A DNA stretch of 64,000 nt, taken from positions 10,816,376 through 10,880,375 of the forward strand of contig CM063244.1 of NCBI GenBank assembly GCA_032158295.1, in the 5' to 3' direction. Every line of letters starts with the position of its first letter. Position 1 is the stretch's first letter. The notes beneath the pieces are model-generated. The model was given only the letters and a program-made list of their open reading frames with translations. It searched no databases and was not told the origin of the DNA. Shown here piece after piece: positions 45,820 through 60,500 of the stretch. The DNA is from Pycnopodia helianthoides. Its lineage: Eukaryota > Echinodermata > Asteroidea > Forcipulatida > Asteriidae. The translations under genes and the position numbers were made by a program.

Positions 45820-47423
45820 CGTTTTGGTTGATGTTTTTTTTAAGTCGTTGTTTAGTTTTCAAGTATAAAAGAGGAACAGTTGATACCCATGGACGTAGAA
45901 ATACACACAATAGCTGAAAAAGTTTTCACCACTCGGAATGGGGACTGAGTATGTGAACATTCTGTTAACAGCTTGAAGTGACTGACTACATTGGTCTGAA
46001 CTAACCAAAATAATAAAACAATATTTTAAGTCGTGCTGTTGTTGCACCACGCCGGTCTGTAATCAGTGGTTTTTTCCTGTTTTATTTCAAGAGCAACTGG
46101 TCAGAACCAGTTGTAGTTGTCTGCATAATAACACCATATCATGTTTTTTTTTTTTAAAGTATTGTGTCCCCAGCGCTGTCATTGTTTATCAGTTATCAGC
46201 ACTTCATACTTCAAACTTTGAACGAGAGAGGGTATGAGTTTGTTGGCCGCGGTTAAACTGCCTGTAATGAGCCGTAATCCTGATGTTATAGTGGAATCAC
46301 TGTTGTAGTGCGGAACTCCATGCAATATCACACATTTACTCATTAATTCAGGTTTCAAACAAGAAAAAGACAAGTAAAAAGACAAATCAAAAGCGTCACT
46401 GTGTGACGGAGTTGTGCGGTATTTTTAAGCCACTATTATTGTTAAAATTATTGTTATTATTAAAATTTATTAAAAGCAAACGAAAGCCCAGAGCTTGCCC
46501 AAATCAAACAAAACCACTGTATTTAAGAGCAATCCCCTTACAGTGTATAAACATTTAAAATGTGACGACACAACCACAACAGAGGCCAGCTATAATATGT
46601 GGAGGAAAAAAGAAGAAGACGAAAAACTTTTAAGAGAACAAGATTTTACTCGGAGGTTCAGTTATGTTATAAAATGAGTCGACACACTGAGATGATGGTT
46701 CTCACAAGGTCTCGTTAAGATCTCACAAGGTCTCGTTAAGATCTCGCTAAGCTGACCTGCTAAACCCAAGAAGTCCACTTGTCAAACAAAATAATCTCGT
46801 CAAGACGAATTATTGAAGCTAAGAGTAAGAACTCCACATCTTAAACACTGCGGGATCATTAATACCTTTTCAGATATACACTAAGGCATATGTGTGTGGA
46901 AGAACCTCCACACATGTAATTATGGTAACTATCCCCTAATTATGTTCCCATATGTTGTTCCCTAAATCTGATATACCAAGGGCAGGTCAAAACTAAGGGC
47001 AACCTACATGATTATGGTCATACTACAGTCATTTGTCCTATATGACACCAAGCACATCAACGAAGGCACAATCTTCATCGATGTGTTATTAGCGCGTATA
47101 ACAAACCTTCCCACGGGTGAAATGAGGGTCAAATTCCGATCCTAGTCCAAACCTAATACGTTGTTCAACCAATGGCAATGCAGGATATCTAGATGGAGTT
47201 GACGTGGGACCATGTGGAACGTGAACATTAATTTTTGTGTGTGGATTTATCCATAAATTATGTGTGTTTTAATATCGTTAATTCGTCTTTGCGAGATGAC
47301 GTCAGGGCAAATTTTACATCTTTGTAGTTTTCAGTTCTTGGCGAGATATCTCGTTACATACGGATGTGGTTAATGACATCTCTGGAGCTCTGTACTTTTA
47401 AACCTTTTAGACGAAAATGGAGT

Positions 47424-47474
47424 CAGCAGCAGCATCAGCAGCAGCATCAGCAGCAGCAGCATCAGCAGCAGCAT

Positions 47475-47505
<31 letters not shown>

Positions 47506-47582
47506 TCAGCACAGCACAGCAGCAGCATCAGCATCAGCATCAGCATCAGCATCAGCATCAGCATCAGCATCAGCATCAGCAT

Positions 47583-47656
<74 letters not shown>
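47424..47656. repeat. CAG/CAT trinucleotide repeat
   Basis: Mixed CAGCAGCAT and CAG runs, then nine or so CAGCAT units, then about 24 pure CAG. It is open in several frames on both strands (Gln/His, Ala/Ser, Leu/Met), as any such repeat is. No flanking exon features support coding. Confidence 0.95.
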
Positions 47657-47657
<1 letters not shown>

Positions 47658-48241
47658 GAACAATGGACTGAGTGTCGCTGAACAAGCAAAAACCAAACAA
47701 CACACCTAAACATAACCTACAAAGGGAATCGTTGCACGTATATTTTCAGCTGATTCGTTAGCTTCAAATCATGAAATGCACAAAGACTAAAGTGGTTGGA
47801 TATTGCGTTTTGGAAATCATGACACGCAAATATTAATTTAATGTTATGGCGATCCATAAATGGAAAAGGTGTGAATACGTAACACTAACTTAAAGTACAG
47901 TATAACATTAAAAAGGAAATAAATGAAACCCACAAACCAATCAACCCCTCCTCCCTCAAACCCACCCCCAAATAAAAAACAAACAAACAAACACACAAAC
48001 ACACAAGAAATAAAAAAAATACAATAAACAAATGAAAATAATAACAATATTAGGCCTACATAAATAAACTTAAAATAAATAAACAAATGAATAAATTAAA
48101 TCAAATCAAAACTGTAAGACTGTTCATTTATATTCAAGATTACATTTTATTCTCAGTAACCTTCACGTCAAAAACAAATCATCGTCCTCCCCAAAAAGAA
48201 TATCAATAATTAAAAAAAAGTTTATACTAAATCAATAATGT

Positions 48242-48635
48242 TTAAAGGAACATTACAGAATTGGTAAGAACAAAACTTGTAAAAAATACTTTTTGATCAC
48301 AGATTTACATAAAACTTACACGGTCTAATGATGATGATAGTAGAAAACATCCCTTGAAACATTTCTGTCTGAAACGCCGTATTAAATGAGAAATTAATAA
48401 ACTAATTTTCCGATTGGAGTTTATCGCTCAGTGAGCGTTTTATTCATTTTATTCATATATTATGATTTCATGCAAATGTGTAATCGGTTTTTCATTATTT
48501 TCTCGTGACCCAGATGGCTGATCGATCTCAAACTTCTACAGGTTTGTCAGTTTATGTATATGGTGGATTACATAAAGTGCTTACACTGCCAGCAACTGTT
48601 TGTTAGCAAAAACCAATTCTGTAATGTTCCTTTAG
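48242..48635 (+). mobile_element. TTAA-type MITE, family M1 copy 5
   Basis: M1 terminal repeats and the internal CGCTCAGTGAGCG palindrome are present. It is flanked by TTAA at 48242-48245 and TTAG at 48632-48635, the latter probably a mutated target copy. Confidence 0.85.
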
Positions 48636-49983
48636 TAATGTAATAATACTACACCACTAGATACTGAGAATTTTCTTGAGATTACAACGGTATATCATAT
48701 TCTCTTTTTGGCAAATAGATACAAGACGATTCATTGACGATTTAACTCCAAATGGATCCTTTAGACTTTTGGAAAAATCTGAACAATCGTATTTTACAGT
48801 AAATCTTTACAGTTATATACACAATAAATTTGGATACATCTAGTCTACATCAACAGTATTGTCGTGGTTAACCTAATGTGTGTACTTTAAGTACACCATC
48901 TAGCTAGTCGCTTGTAATAAGAAACTATTGTCTTTAAACTTATTGAATAATATATAATATTTTCTTTCAAATTTACAGGTAAAATATTGCAGGGAATGTA
49001 CAAAGTCATTCATTTCAAATAAAATAGTAATAAATAAGCAAGTGTAATGTTCATGGATATGTGATTTGAGGTTTTCCCTGTTTTCAACCAATTGCTTGGC
49101 TCTTCTAATGTTTACCAACGGATGAGCAAACTATCAAACATGTTCGCCCATTTTCATCAGAATAAAATCTTGTCATACCTTCTCCTGAATTTTTCGTCAA
49201 GTGAGCTACAATTTGTTTTTTTCATATAAATGTTTATTTTAAAGCTCTGCAAAGTAATTGTGTGCATATTATTCAACTAAGAGTACAATGTTATACAATT
49301 AATGTTCACACTTTTGAAGACTAACGCATTCTAGTTAATATGCAATGTAAATCTAGTTTAAGCCCCCCCCCTTGACAGATGATAAGTAAACAAAAAAGGC
49401 AATTCCTTTGAAAAAAAAATCAACAAATAACATGTTTATTGGAGCAAACCAGTTCCTTATTTTTTCATTTTCTCAGTTTTCCATGATGTCAATGGAAACA
49501 AAAGTTTCTAGCTCTTAAATTAAAGCACACGTTTGTAGTATCAACGACACTTCTGCCAATTTTTTTAAATAATAATACAAAATTGAAAGTTTTTGTATTT
49601 CCAAATAGCGTCTTATATACAGATCTATTACTGACGCCTACAATGAAATAACATGGTTGGCTAGCATTACAAATGAGATGGCCTAACGTCATCGATAACG
49701 AGCTTCGTGATTGGTCAATATAAAGATAATGCCGTTGTAGGCAGCAGAGTTATGAGTCCTTCTGGGTTCGTCTGGCTGTGCACTTCTCTTCTCTTCTCCG
49801 AAAGGTCGTCTGAATTAAACTTTGTTATGCATTTGTATCGCGGAGAACAATTAGTCTACGTCTTATATGACGTCATATATTCAGGGGAATCCCCACGTGC
49901 CGATCAATTCCCATCCACTTGTTGAATTCACGTCTACACTGGACACTTCTCTGCGGTACAGTCCGTCCGTAGCCGCTGGAACC

Positions 49984-50505
49984 AAACAGAAGTAACGTAA
50001 TAAGTTGTATTGTTTACACAAATACAAACAGAAGCAACGTAATAAGTTGCATTGTTTACACAAATACAAACAGAAGCAACGTAATAAGTTGTATTGTTTA
50101 CACAAATACAAACAGAAGCAACGTAATAAGTTGTATTGTTTACACAAATACAAACAGAAGCAACGTAATAAGTTGTATTGTTTACACAAATACAAACAGA
50201 AGCAACGTAATAAGTTGTATTGTTTACACAATTACAAACAGAAGCAACGTAATAAGTTGTATTGTTTACACAAATACAAACAGAAGTAACGTAATAAGTT
50301 GTGTTGTTTACACGAATACAAACAGAAGCAACGTAATAAGTTGTATTGTTTACACAATTACAAACAGAAGCAACGTAATAAGTTGTATTGTTTACACAAA
50401 TACAAACAGAAGCAACGTAATAAGTTGTATTGTTTACACAATTACAAACAGAAGCAACGTAATAAGTTGTGTTGTTTGCACGAATACAAACAGAAGCAAC
50501 GTAAA
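49984..50505. repeat. 42-bp minisatellite, 13 units
   Basis: CAGAAGCAACGTAATAAGTTG recurs at an exact 42-bp spacing from 49986 to 50490. Units differ at a few fixed sites: CAAATACAA, CAATTACAA or CGAATACAA; CAACG or TAACG; TTGTATT, TTGTGTT or TTGCATT. Because 42 is a multiple of three, frames stay open on both strands (for example a 14-residue repeat YVASVCICVNNTTY on the minus strand). There are no unique spacers, so it is not CRISPR-like. Confidence 0.95.
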
Positions 50506-51517
50506 AGGCAGGATGCACTTTTGGTAATTTTCAAAGACCAGTATCCTCAATTGGTGTATCCCAACATTATGCATAACATGACAAACCTGTGAAAATTGGG
50601 GCTCAATTGGTCATCGAAGTTGCGAGAAAATGATGAAAGAAAAAACACCCTTGTTGCTTAGAATTGTGTGATTTCAAAAGCCTGAGAAAGGTTGTATGCC
50701 TGAAGCCTTTCTCAGATTAAAATATTTTAGTTAGAAATTACCTCTTTCTCAAAAACAACATTCCTTCAGAGGGAGTAATTTCTCATAATGTTTTATACTA
50801 TCAGCAGCTCTCATGTGCTCCTTACCAATTACGTTTTTACGGTAATGTTTTCTTGAGTAATTACCAAAAGTATCCACTTCCTTTAAGTTGTATTGTTTGC
50901 ACATATCATTTTGAATTGTTCGACATATTAGCGAAGCATAGTAACAGGAAAGATTCTTAAGTTGCTGACAATGGGTAGAGCACACTATGAAGATGTTTAA
51001 TGGAGATACAAGACGTGTACATTCGAACCAATGATTTGTGTTTGTCTGTACCAACACATAAAGATAGTTTTAGCTATTGCCTGTGATGATTGAAGAGGTG
51101 ATTGCTACTTTTGTTGTTGGGGGGGGGGCAAACTGACACTCTTTCGTTTTATAACAATCTTTGTTACACATTCCCTACACTGTACCATTAGTCTTTTTTT
51201 ATATGAATCAGACCAGCATTAACGTTTCTGATACAGCAAAAATACAATTTTAGATTGCCCCCGTCCCCATTCCCCAAAACAATATTTCGATAAAGTAGCA
51301 ACGTTTCTCTGTCCCTCATTAACTCCCTACCCCAACCAATGGTCTACAGGATGATTTCACTGCTTCGGTTATAAACAGCTCGCAATTTATTCACCGTATG
51401 GCAAAAGTTATCCAATGCATTAGAAGTGGTCCTTGAAAAACATTGATCAATGGATTATTTAAAATAGTGTACTACTAACTTTAAAGTGTTATTCTTTTTT
51501 TTTACTCATAAACTTAC

Positions 51518-54500
51518 CTCCCCACTCCATGAATGCATTATTCCCCTCCGTTGCCATAACAATATCTGGAACATCAGAGATCTGAACAAACGGTACCCTT
51601 GCCGTCTCCATCAGGTAACCTTTAGTCGATAAGTCGAGGTACCGTTCAGGCTCCATACTGGACCAGGTGACGCCGAGGTCCCCACTGCGCATGATCGCTC
51701 GTCTGTTTTGGGACACCCCAAAGAGTTCCACTGTGTCCGGTTCCAAGGCAATGATACTGGCTACGTTATTATCAATATCTGAAAGATAAATAGATTTAGT
51801 GTTAAAAAAAAAACCCTAACCTTTTGCTCATAGAAGAGCTTGTGCCGAAGGGGGGGGGGGGTGTTCGGACAAGTTTGCCCCGACACCCAAGTGTGTAATG
51901 ACCACCAATCGTAGACCTTCCTCTTGTTCAACTCTTTGTCCTGACAAACGTGGACCCCATTGTTTTCCTTTGTGATAGCAAACGTGGACCTATTGTCCAT
52001 TTTGTTTTAAGTCCTCGGTTTGAATGTCACTACCAACTCACAAACACACAGATGACAGATGACTTCTCTAAAAGGTCTCCCAATGTTTGGACAACGTTCC
52101 CATTAGTTTTTTACACAACATTGAACCGAGAACGTCCTCAGTCGACCAAACCAACCGATCACTTTTGTTAACGTCTGCGACGACAAACACACAAGAGGCA
52201 ATTTACAACCATAACCAGGCAATCCCCTACAGACGGATACACACTCGATCTTCACACATAAATTTCTTGAGGCTAGTTATAAACACTGTAAGAAGCATGT
52301 CTCTGGCTCCAGCGAACTGCTCATTTTACAACCTTAGTTGGCTGACCTAAAGTGCTCATTTTCGGTACCTTAAGGAGACCAAGCCCACCCCCGAAAAAAG
52401 GGACAACAAAAGGTCTCCATAGGGAAATTCTAAGACTGGGTGCTCCACAAGGAAATTTGTGTACAAAGTCTATGGGAAAATTGTAAGTGCAGGGACAAAG
52501 GAAAGAACAAAATAATGCTCCACAGGGATGCATTTTTGAGAATGTTTGTTCCATGTAAAAGTTTTGTAACGTCACAGGGCCCTTGGACAGTTTGAGGTAC
52601 TTGTAAAAGCTATACAAAAGAGTAAAGCCCTTAGTCAAGTATAAACATAACGGGACAGTCACTACTTATGTGTGAAATTATGGAATTAGGGCCTACAATA
52701 CTTTTTAGTAAAACTTAAGTTATGAAAACAGGGCTTACCTTCCCATGTAGTGCCGTTATCGAATGAATAGGAGCATCTGGTTGGACCGCTGAAAACAACG
52801 AAACGATTAAATTCAATTGTCAAACTGGTTTTACGAGCATGCGCGAAAACCTTATTTAAGGGATAAATCATCACGCTTTGAAACTACCTCTTGGAGAGAT
52901 TTGTAGAAAAGTTGTTCACAAAAATGTACTTAATGATAAACAATTAATCAAGAAATATCACACAGCTAAACTGTTTTCCTTTAACCGCGTGTGTGCGTAT
53001 TGAAAGGCAAACTTAATATAATAAAAGTATTATAAAAAAAAAAACCACAAGGTTCATCAATTTAATTTGATTTTCCCATAAACGATAATGGTAAAAAATA
53101 AAATGGAAAAAAAAAATCCATATTGGACTTACTCGATGTACTCCAGAATGCAAACATAGACATATCCTGACTTTGGTTCCACGATGAAACCACGCTCGTA
53201 GTATGGATAATCTGAGAGAGTAAAAATATTCAAACCAATATAGATTGTTTAATTTCATTTAAAACCCAGAAAACATTGGGATTATTTCTTGCTTAAGAGA
53301 AAGTTTTTCATTCAATACCAGCCTTGTAAAAAAAAACAAAAAAAAAAACATGCGTAATAAGTAACTCTTCTTAGACATAGAATTGGCAATCATAATAGGA
53401 AAAACGAGAGATAAGTTTTCATCTGAAAGCTCACTGATTGTAAAGTTAATACCAGTACCAATTCTCCAGAGAAATATGTATATCGAAATAACTGTCAAAT
53501 TCGAGAGCATAGCATTTGAAGACCCCGACCCCCATTAGTCGATTCAATTGCAGAAATAGAATTGAGCATATTTAGTATAAACTCGCACCTGACAACACTA
53601 TCATTGTTTTCACTGAAGACCATATTATACTCTTGTCACAATGTTCACACTTTGGTTGAACGGTGTGAAGGTTGATAGAAAACCAGAGAATATCTTGCCG
53701 GATTTGTAAACACAATAAAAACATTATTTAAAAAAGGACAAATAATTACATTGACGACTATATGTAGCTGACTAATTTATGATCTTTTAAGAAATATGTT
53801 TATATTTAAAAATCTAAACTTACCGGGAAAATCTGTTGTTTGACAGGCAGCTGAAAAAACAATTACAAGAAACAATTCACTAAATATGAATTCAATGATA
53901 CACATTCTTTTGACAATGTAATGGTAGACATGGATATCAGGTAAAAGTATATACCAGATAAAACTGAAATAATATACAAACTGAGATGTTAAAACACTTG
54001 AAAAGTGCGAGTGATTCCGATTTCTAAAATTTTTTTACTTACATTTTTTTTAATTATACGAACATTCAGTAAACAAAATAGTCCAACAACCAGTGGGTAT
54101 CACATGAGAACTATAAATAATGACATCTTTTTGAAAATATATATGTACCTAAAAAAAAACTAAACATTGACAAGAAAATTACAAGTATTTTACCAGTAAG
54201 GTCAATAGTAGTAGATCGTCTGCATCCGAGTAATTCGAATCTCATCAGAGGGAACGATGTGTTCTCCAGGTAGCTCTGGGGACGTATGCGGAGGAACGCG
54301 CCGTTGAACGGTACCGGAATGATGTTCAGTGACCACGTCTCGTTTTCGGTGTAGTTAAAATCGTTCACGAAAACCTTAAATCGTTCGAATAAAAAAGAAC
54401 ATTACAATGGAGAGCGTAATGCGGAAACTAACTCAAAAGTTCGACTACAGTGTCTACAAGACGTTGTAAATAACGCATAAGAGATTCTCACCCCCCCCCC

Positions 54501-57500
54501 CCAAGAAAAAAAGAAAGAAATAAATAATAGTAATAATAATGTATTTGTAATGGTAATGTTGCTGCCACGGGGTCGGGGTGGGGGGCAGGGGTGGTAAGGG
54601 ATGTTCCACAACATTAAAGATATCAATCCTGCTTACCTGATCATAGTTAAACCACACTAAACCGTCTTCGCTGTAACTCAGCTCGTAAGACGTGACGCAC
54701 TCACTGCTGTTAAACCCCGTCTGCATCTGGACTCCACTGAAGCGGTGCATGCCTCCAAATCGGACCTGCATCAGTCAGGGGAAAAAAATAACATTTGTTA
54801 TTAAAGGACAAGGGAAGGCTCATCACTTAGACCAAATTTGATCCTTCCCCATACTGACAACAAATCAAACATCACGTTAGAACTCAAAAGGAAACAAATT
54901 TATTCACCCCTCAAAAGTGCCAAAAGACCCCTGTGAAGAGACTGTTGAGGAACTATAAGTTTTAGATGTGGGATGAGAAACCCAAAATGGGAAAAACACA
55001 CTCTCTCAGGTAGGGACCCAATCCACAAGCAATGTTCCGGTACGAAGCGGGATTCGAACCAGCATCCACTGAGGTGGAGGGCAGTGAGTTTACTTGTGCA
55101 GTCCTCAGTCTGACCATGGAGGACGGGTCTGACAGAATCAAACGCCACATGCAGTTGGATGGGTGTAGGGTGTTATTTTTTATTAAACACTTAAATCAAT
55201 GTTAGATGACAGGTCAAATCTCGCTTGACTTTTGTAACAACTCACACTCTTGACAGGTATGTGATAGCACCATGGCAGATCTATAGGCGACCCCTCGTGT
55301 TTAAATGTGACCTTTGACATGAGAATTTTACATGGAGCTCCGTGGATTCTCCCTTACCTCAATGTAGTCGTTTCCCTGATACGGCTTCATATCTCGTATC
55401 GCTGGTGCCCATCCGGATTCCGAGTTGAGCCTTGCCATCTGTGGGGAATAGGAGTCGTTGAGGTAGGAGCTGGCTGTCATTTGGCAGTCCTGTATCTGGT
55501 AGTCGTTCTCAACACCGAGAACCTCAAAGCATCCTGAACGGAAACACAGACAACAATAACGGTACTAAAATGAGATGATCAGTGAGTCTCCCAAGTTATG
55601 CCGAAATAATATATTCTCAACGATGTACTTTTCAAAGATTTCACTTTGGGAAGTCGTAGCCGAGTGGTATAGACGGCAATTGTTGATGGCTGGGTAGTTG
55701 AATAATGGCTTCACATCCCACACATGCCAGTCATGGAGCTTGAGTGCAGATTACGAAGCCTGCGAGGGGTGAGATACGGTTAGTTTTTTGATTTTCTACA
55801 AAGTGCTTTATCATGCTCCAAGGGCTCCCTTTATCCCCCCCATCTCCCCGATGGAATATGGGATATTTCCAGATTAGGGATGCCTTTATTGGTAACCTAC
55901 TTGTACAGTGGGCGGGGCTTAATGGATCGATTGGATCGATCTACTACCAATATTATATTTCTTACTCTCAGTGTTGAAGGACAAGTCCATAATCAGAGTC
56001 TCCGTCTTGAACACGTCTCCCAAGATGATATTCCCGTCAGAGTCGGCCCCGCTGTGCTTGTAGTAAACGATCTCTAGTGGCACTGTGGTATTGATGAAGT
56101 TCATATCGATCGGCATGTATCGATTAGGATCCATCGATATATTGAACCATACGGTGAATGTATCGGTGAAATACATCTCTGCAAACTGGGTGGGGAAGAT
56201 AAGGGATGATCGATCAAAAACATTTTATTTTTGAAAAGGTGTTTCAAACAAAGGTCATAAGTTACAAAATTATATACTTCTTAGCTTGACGAATAGTTGA
56301 AAATAGTCAATGTTAACAATGAGGTAAAATAAGGCCACACTAGGTCACTTTAGGGTACATAAGGTCATAAGTTATAATAGTTGACATTGTCATTTTCGGT
56401 CACATTTGGGGCATGAAAGGTCGAACTATAGACAGCCTACATTATTTTGTATAGCCAATGGAAACCTAATTTATGTTTTTGTGGACAACACAACGTATTT
56501 TGTTTGAACTCTTCCGTCTGCACCATTGTGAACTAAGTCTTATTACTCAAGGGAGTTGTGGCCTGAATGGACTATCTCACGGCCCGTTATCCACTTTCAA
56601 TATCAGCTGAACTTTTGCTAAGAAGCAAAGTTTAGCAAGGCCACCACGTGCTTAGCCAGTCTGTGTAGAGTCCTGTGTGATATTGGTACAATCTCTTCAA
56701 TGTGCTTACGTTAAGTTTATAGCCAGCCTCTGTGCTCTTCAAGCAGAGTGGAGGACCTTTAATCTCAACATCTGGGTCCAGTTCGAGGTAGTATGGAAGC
56801 ATCAGGTAAATCACAACGCTGTGGGCGTGACCGCTTGAGGTGTTGGTGTGGTAGACGGACAGCTCTGTTAACAACAAGTCGCTGCAATCAAATGATAAAT
56901 CAATGTTAGAGACGTCAGGGTTCTATGTAGTAGTTGAGCCATTTTGGTTTGATGATGCGTGGTATATCATAAAAATGTTGTTTTATTTGTATCATTATTA
57001 GTTTATAAGTTTTACTGGGTGAAAAAAGACAAAATTACTTGAACATGGTTTGAACCTGCGACCTCCGGGATTAATGTGCCGGCGTTGTACCAACTGAGCT
57101 ATCTAGCCCTTATGTTGGCGGTCCCCCTATTTTGTCAACATCTTTGATCGGATCTTTTACCAGTCAAAAGCCATTTAACCTTAAACTGCCTTATGGACAG
57201 GGATCACAAACAAGTTTACCATATAACCTGAATGGAGGCAGTACAGGGGTCACTGCAAAGGGATGCGACTTTTTTTCTCAAGTAATAAACCACATGGGTT
57301 TTCTTTGAAGAGATGATTTCATTGAAAACAGTTGGTTGTTTTTGTTGTCGACGTTTCGACTAGTTTTTGTAGCCGAACCTAAGAAGTCGACTGACCGTGA
57401 TAATGGGTCTCACAAAGAATTCAATATTACATCTTAGTCTCAGAAAGTCCTGTCGGCAGGATAAACTAATTTGTCAAGTCGACTTTTCAGGTTCAGTGCC

Positions 57501-60500
57501 GTATAGCGTCTCGGTGAGATAGTTTGCATGGCACTTATGAGGTTCCGTACTTAACGGGATGATAATATAAAATAAAAAAAATGACTGTATGTTTTACCCT
57601 TGCTGTGTGATCGTAGGATCATAGTCCGGTATTGTAAGGTTAAACTCCACCTGTGGGTACTCGTCTCCCGTCTTAGCCACCCCGATCGTCTGGTTGAAGT
57701 GGGTCTGTCGACCGAGGCTATAGTCGAAGTAGATGTCGAACAAGATTTCACTTCCGTCGACCAGATCGAAATGATCGGCGAGTTGTACCTCGAGGGAGAT
57801 GAGGATTTCGTCTTCCTCGGGGAGGGCGTACTCGGGGTTGTACTGGTAGTAATAGGTGGTTCCTGAGGAGTGGAACACGTTGAATGGTTATTCATAACAA
57901 ATTATCAATCAATGAATTCTTATGGGCTTGAAAAAGGCACACCATGGAGCCGACTTGGTCAGCCGAGGCTTTTAGTAATCAGCCTGTGGACAGACAGAGA
58001 CAAGAAAACGGACAAACATAGGACGTACAGATAAATGAGCAAAACAACTTACAAACGACGACAACGACAACACTTTAGAATGACGACATTAAAATGATGT
58101 TTAAAAAAAGGAACACACGATCATGATGTACCTCGCAAAGCAATCCTGACCATTTAAATAAATCTATGTTGTATAATAAGAATTAGCCTAATGACTCTTT
58201 TGAAGGAGGCTTTAAAACGGTCCACTAACGGCTGGTTTTTACTTTCTTCGTCAACGGCATTTTAATTATGATTTGTCATAACTACTTACTAATATCGCTG
58301 TACTCTTATATTCACCTTACTGACAATGTACAACAACTTGTAGAAAGACTATAGAAACAAAGAAAGCAACCAAAAATTGTTGTGTGTGGATTCAGGCCAC
58401 TAAAATAATTTTTTTAAGAGCTAATTACCGTGATTTGTAATGACTCCCAAATCAATGAAGGCCGTGTCGTTCTGGCTCGTGGAGTACGTCGAGTTGTACA
58501 CCGGTTCGATCTCATACAGCTGGTGGCAAGCGAAGTTCTTGCCGACGTGAAGGAGTTGCATGTCACTGACCGTCAGGAACGCCTCCTCCGCGGCGGTCGG
58601 CAGGATGATGTTGATGGTCATCGGCGTGCTCATGGCCGGTGTTGTGATCTTCAGGTGGTACGTCTCCTTCGAGCCGACCGTCATGATGACGTTATCGCTC
58701 GGTGGTATGATCTCAAACTGCGGCTGGGGATGAGTCTGGTCATTGGAAAGAGAGGAATAGTATTATTACAACCTCCCGTTGGTATGGTCACATACTCTTC
58801 AGAGGTCATCGCTTTTATTTCTCGAAGGCTCGAAGCACGTGCATGCTTCATAGGGTACAAGCTTTGCTTCCTAACGGATCCCTCAGCAGTATCACCTACT
58901 AATTATTCTCATCTATAATCATTTCATGTTCATTCGTAACTTTCTGTAGAACCTGAATCTCAATCCGAAGATTTTTTTTTTTTTTTAATGTCCTATGTGA
59001 ATTCTCGGATACCATTTTTCATTCCACTGCTGGTGGATCTAATGTCCACATAATCCATAGATTCGGGATGAATAGAGGATATCCGTCAGTAGCCAGAAGT
59101 GCGGGAATCCAATCGAATATCATTCATCCAAATTCTGAACGTCGACATAAAAGAGAAACAGTGACTTCATAACATCTAAATCTCTGTAGAAATTGGCACA
59201 AGAGGTTATTTTTCTGCCCTGTCTTTTTTCACGGACAGGATAGTTACATTAACATAGAGAAATAGGGACGTACACGTAGGTTTCCACCATTCACATAAGA
59301 GTACAGCCTTGAGATTATGTATGAAGCCCCGCCTCATAGTGCATTAACCAATCACAATCACTTATAATATACGCAACGGAGAGTGCGTGCAAAATCTGCG
59401 TAACACATGACGCAAAGTGCCGGGTCGTGAAGATGAAGTTGGTGAGCTTCAAAGAAGCGGTCTCATGTCAGCTTTCCCTGTATGTAAGATTGAATATCGT
59501 GTAAAAAATACACCAGTACTTAGGACTAGTCCTATCTCTTAGCATTGCCTAGGACTAGTCCTAAGTTATGAAGAGTTTTGTGAAATCGACCCCTGATAGC
59601 TTATGAAGCTTTCCACTGACGTCATCTCGGGTGTGTACCAGCAGCGCACATGATTGGCCAACGAGCAACCTTACCTCTTTGAGAGGCTTCCTTAGTCAGG
59701 GGATGTTATTTTATTATGATTAGGTCTAGTATAGACCATGTGAACTTTGTTTACAATAAGTGTGACCTTGTACATTCTTTGAGCATTCTGGCAGGCAAGA
59801 TACTACACTGGTCCTATGGGAAAGTTGACATTTTGTGTCATAATTTCCACATAAAACCAAGAGTTATGAAAGTAAAAGCTGGACAAGTTTTGAGATGTGC
59901 CCCCTTTCATCATATTAAAAGTTGATAAGAATTAGACAGTGCAATCTCCATAAAATATAAGATTTTATGCTTTCTTCCATTGAGCTGTGTACAAATCGTG
60001 CCTGCAGGAAGTCCAGGCTCTGTGGCTCTTTTGTAAACATGTGATGTCACAGGTCACATCGTCTATACCTACCTCAGAGAAGAGGTTTTCTTGTGTAGCA
60101 TTGAAGGAGGCTCGGAAGTAGTACTCGTTGTGTTCGTTCAGGGACAGTGCGCCGGACAACCAGACCTGGTCATTCTCCATTACAGTGTCGTTGTTCTCCA
60201 GACGAACTACGAGTTGTACTCTCACCTTGTGCACAGGTGAAAAGGGGAAAGATGAAAATTAATTTTAATAAATGATGCAAAGGAAGAATGATTACCGACC
60301 CAAAGAGCATCTGTATGCAAATTATCGATGTCACGTCCCAATTGGTAACTTACCACATCAAATCCTCCCCATCAAACCATTTTATGATTTTGCTTGAATT
60401 TGATGGATCTGGTGCTGTACCCAAACACCACCCACTCCTAGCATGAGGCCATGCAGGCTCTGCTCCGTGGGAACACCGTCCAGTCTTATCAGAGTGCAAA

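Larger units (their letters stand above)
45820..51517. other. Spacer between the large extracellular gene and MCT gene E
   Basis: No exon is identified with confidence. The 3' end of the large gene to the right should lie here, because its last recognised exon ends in a donor at 51518, but I could not place the next exon. Repeats are a CAG/CAT block (47424-47656), MITE M1 copy 5 (48242-48635) and the 42-bp minisatellite (49984-50505). The stretch just above 45820 may include the promoter or 5' untranslated exon of MCT gene E. Confidence 0.5.

Noticed and set aside
46179..46385. Possible last exon of the large extracellular gene
   Set aside because: The frame has no matching acceptor in phase 1 and no similarity to the upstream domains.
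47364..47705. Polyglutamine or polyalanine protein
   Set aside because: All frames are open only because of the trinucleotide repeat. No splice sites, domains or conserved flanks support a gene.
49984..50505. Possible CRISPR array from regularly spaced repeats
   Set aside because: Units are contiguous 42-bp repeats without unique spacers, in an animal genome. It is a minisatellite.
57040..57109. Functional tRNA gene
   Set aside because: The acceptor ends do not pair and the anticodon arm is broken. It is treated as tRNA-derived repeat.
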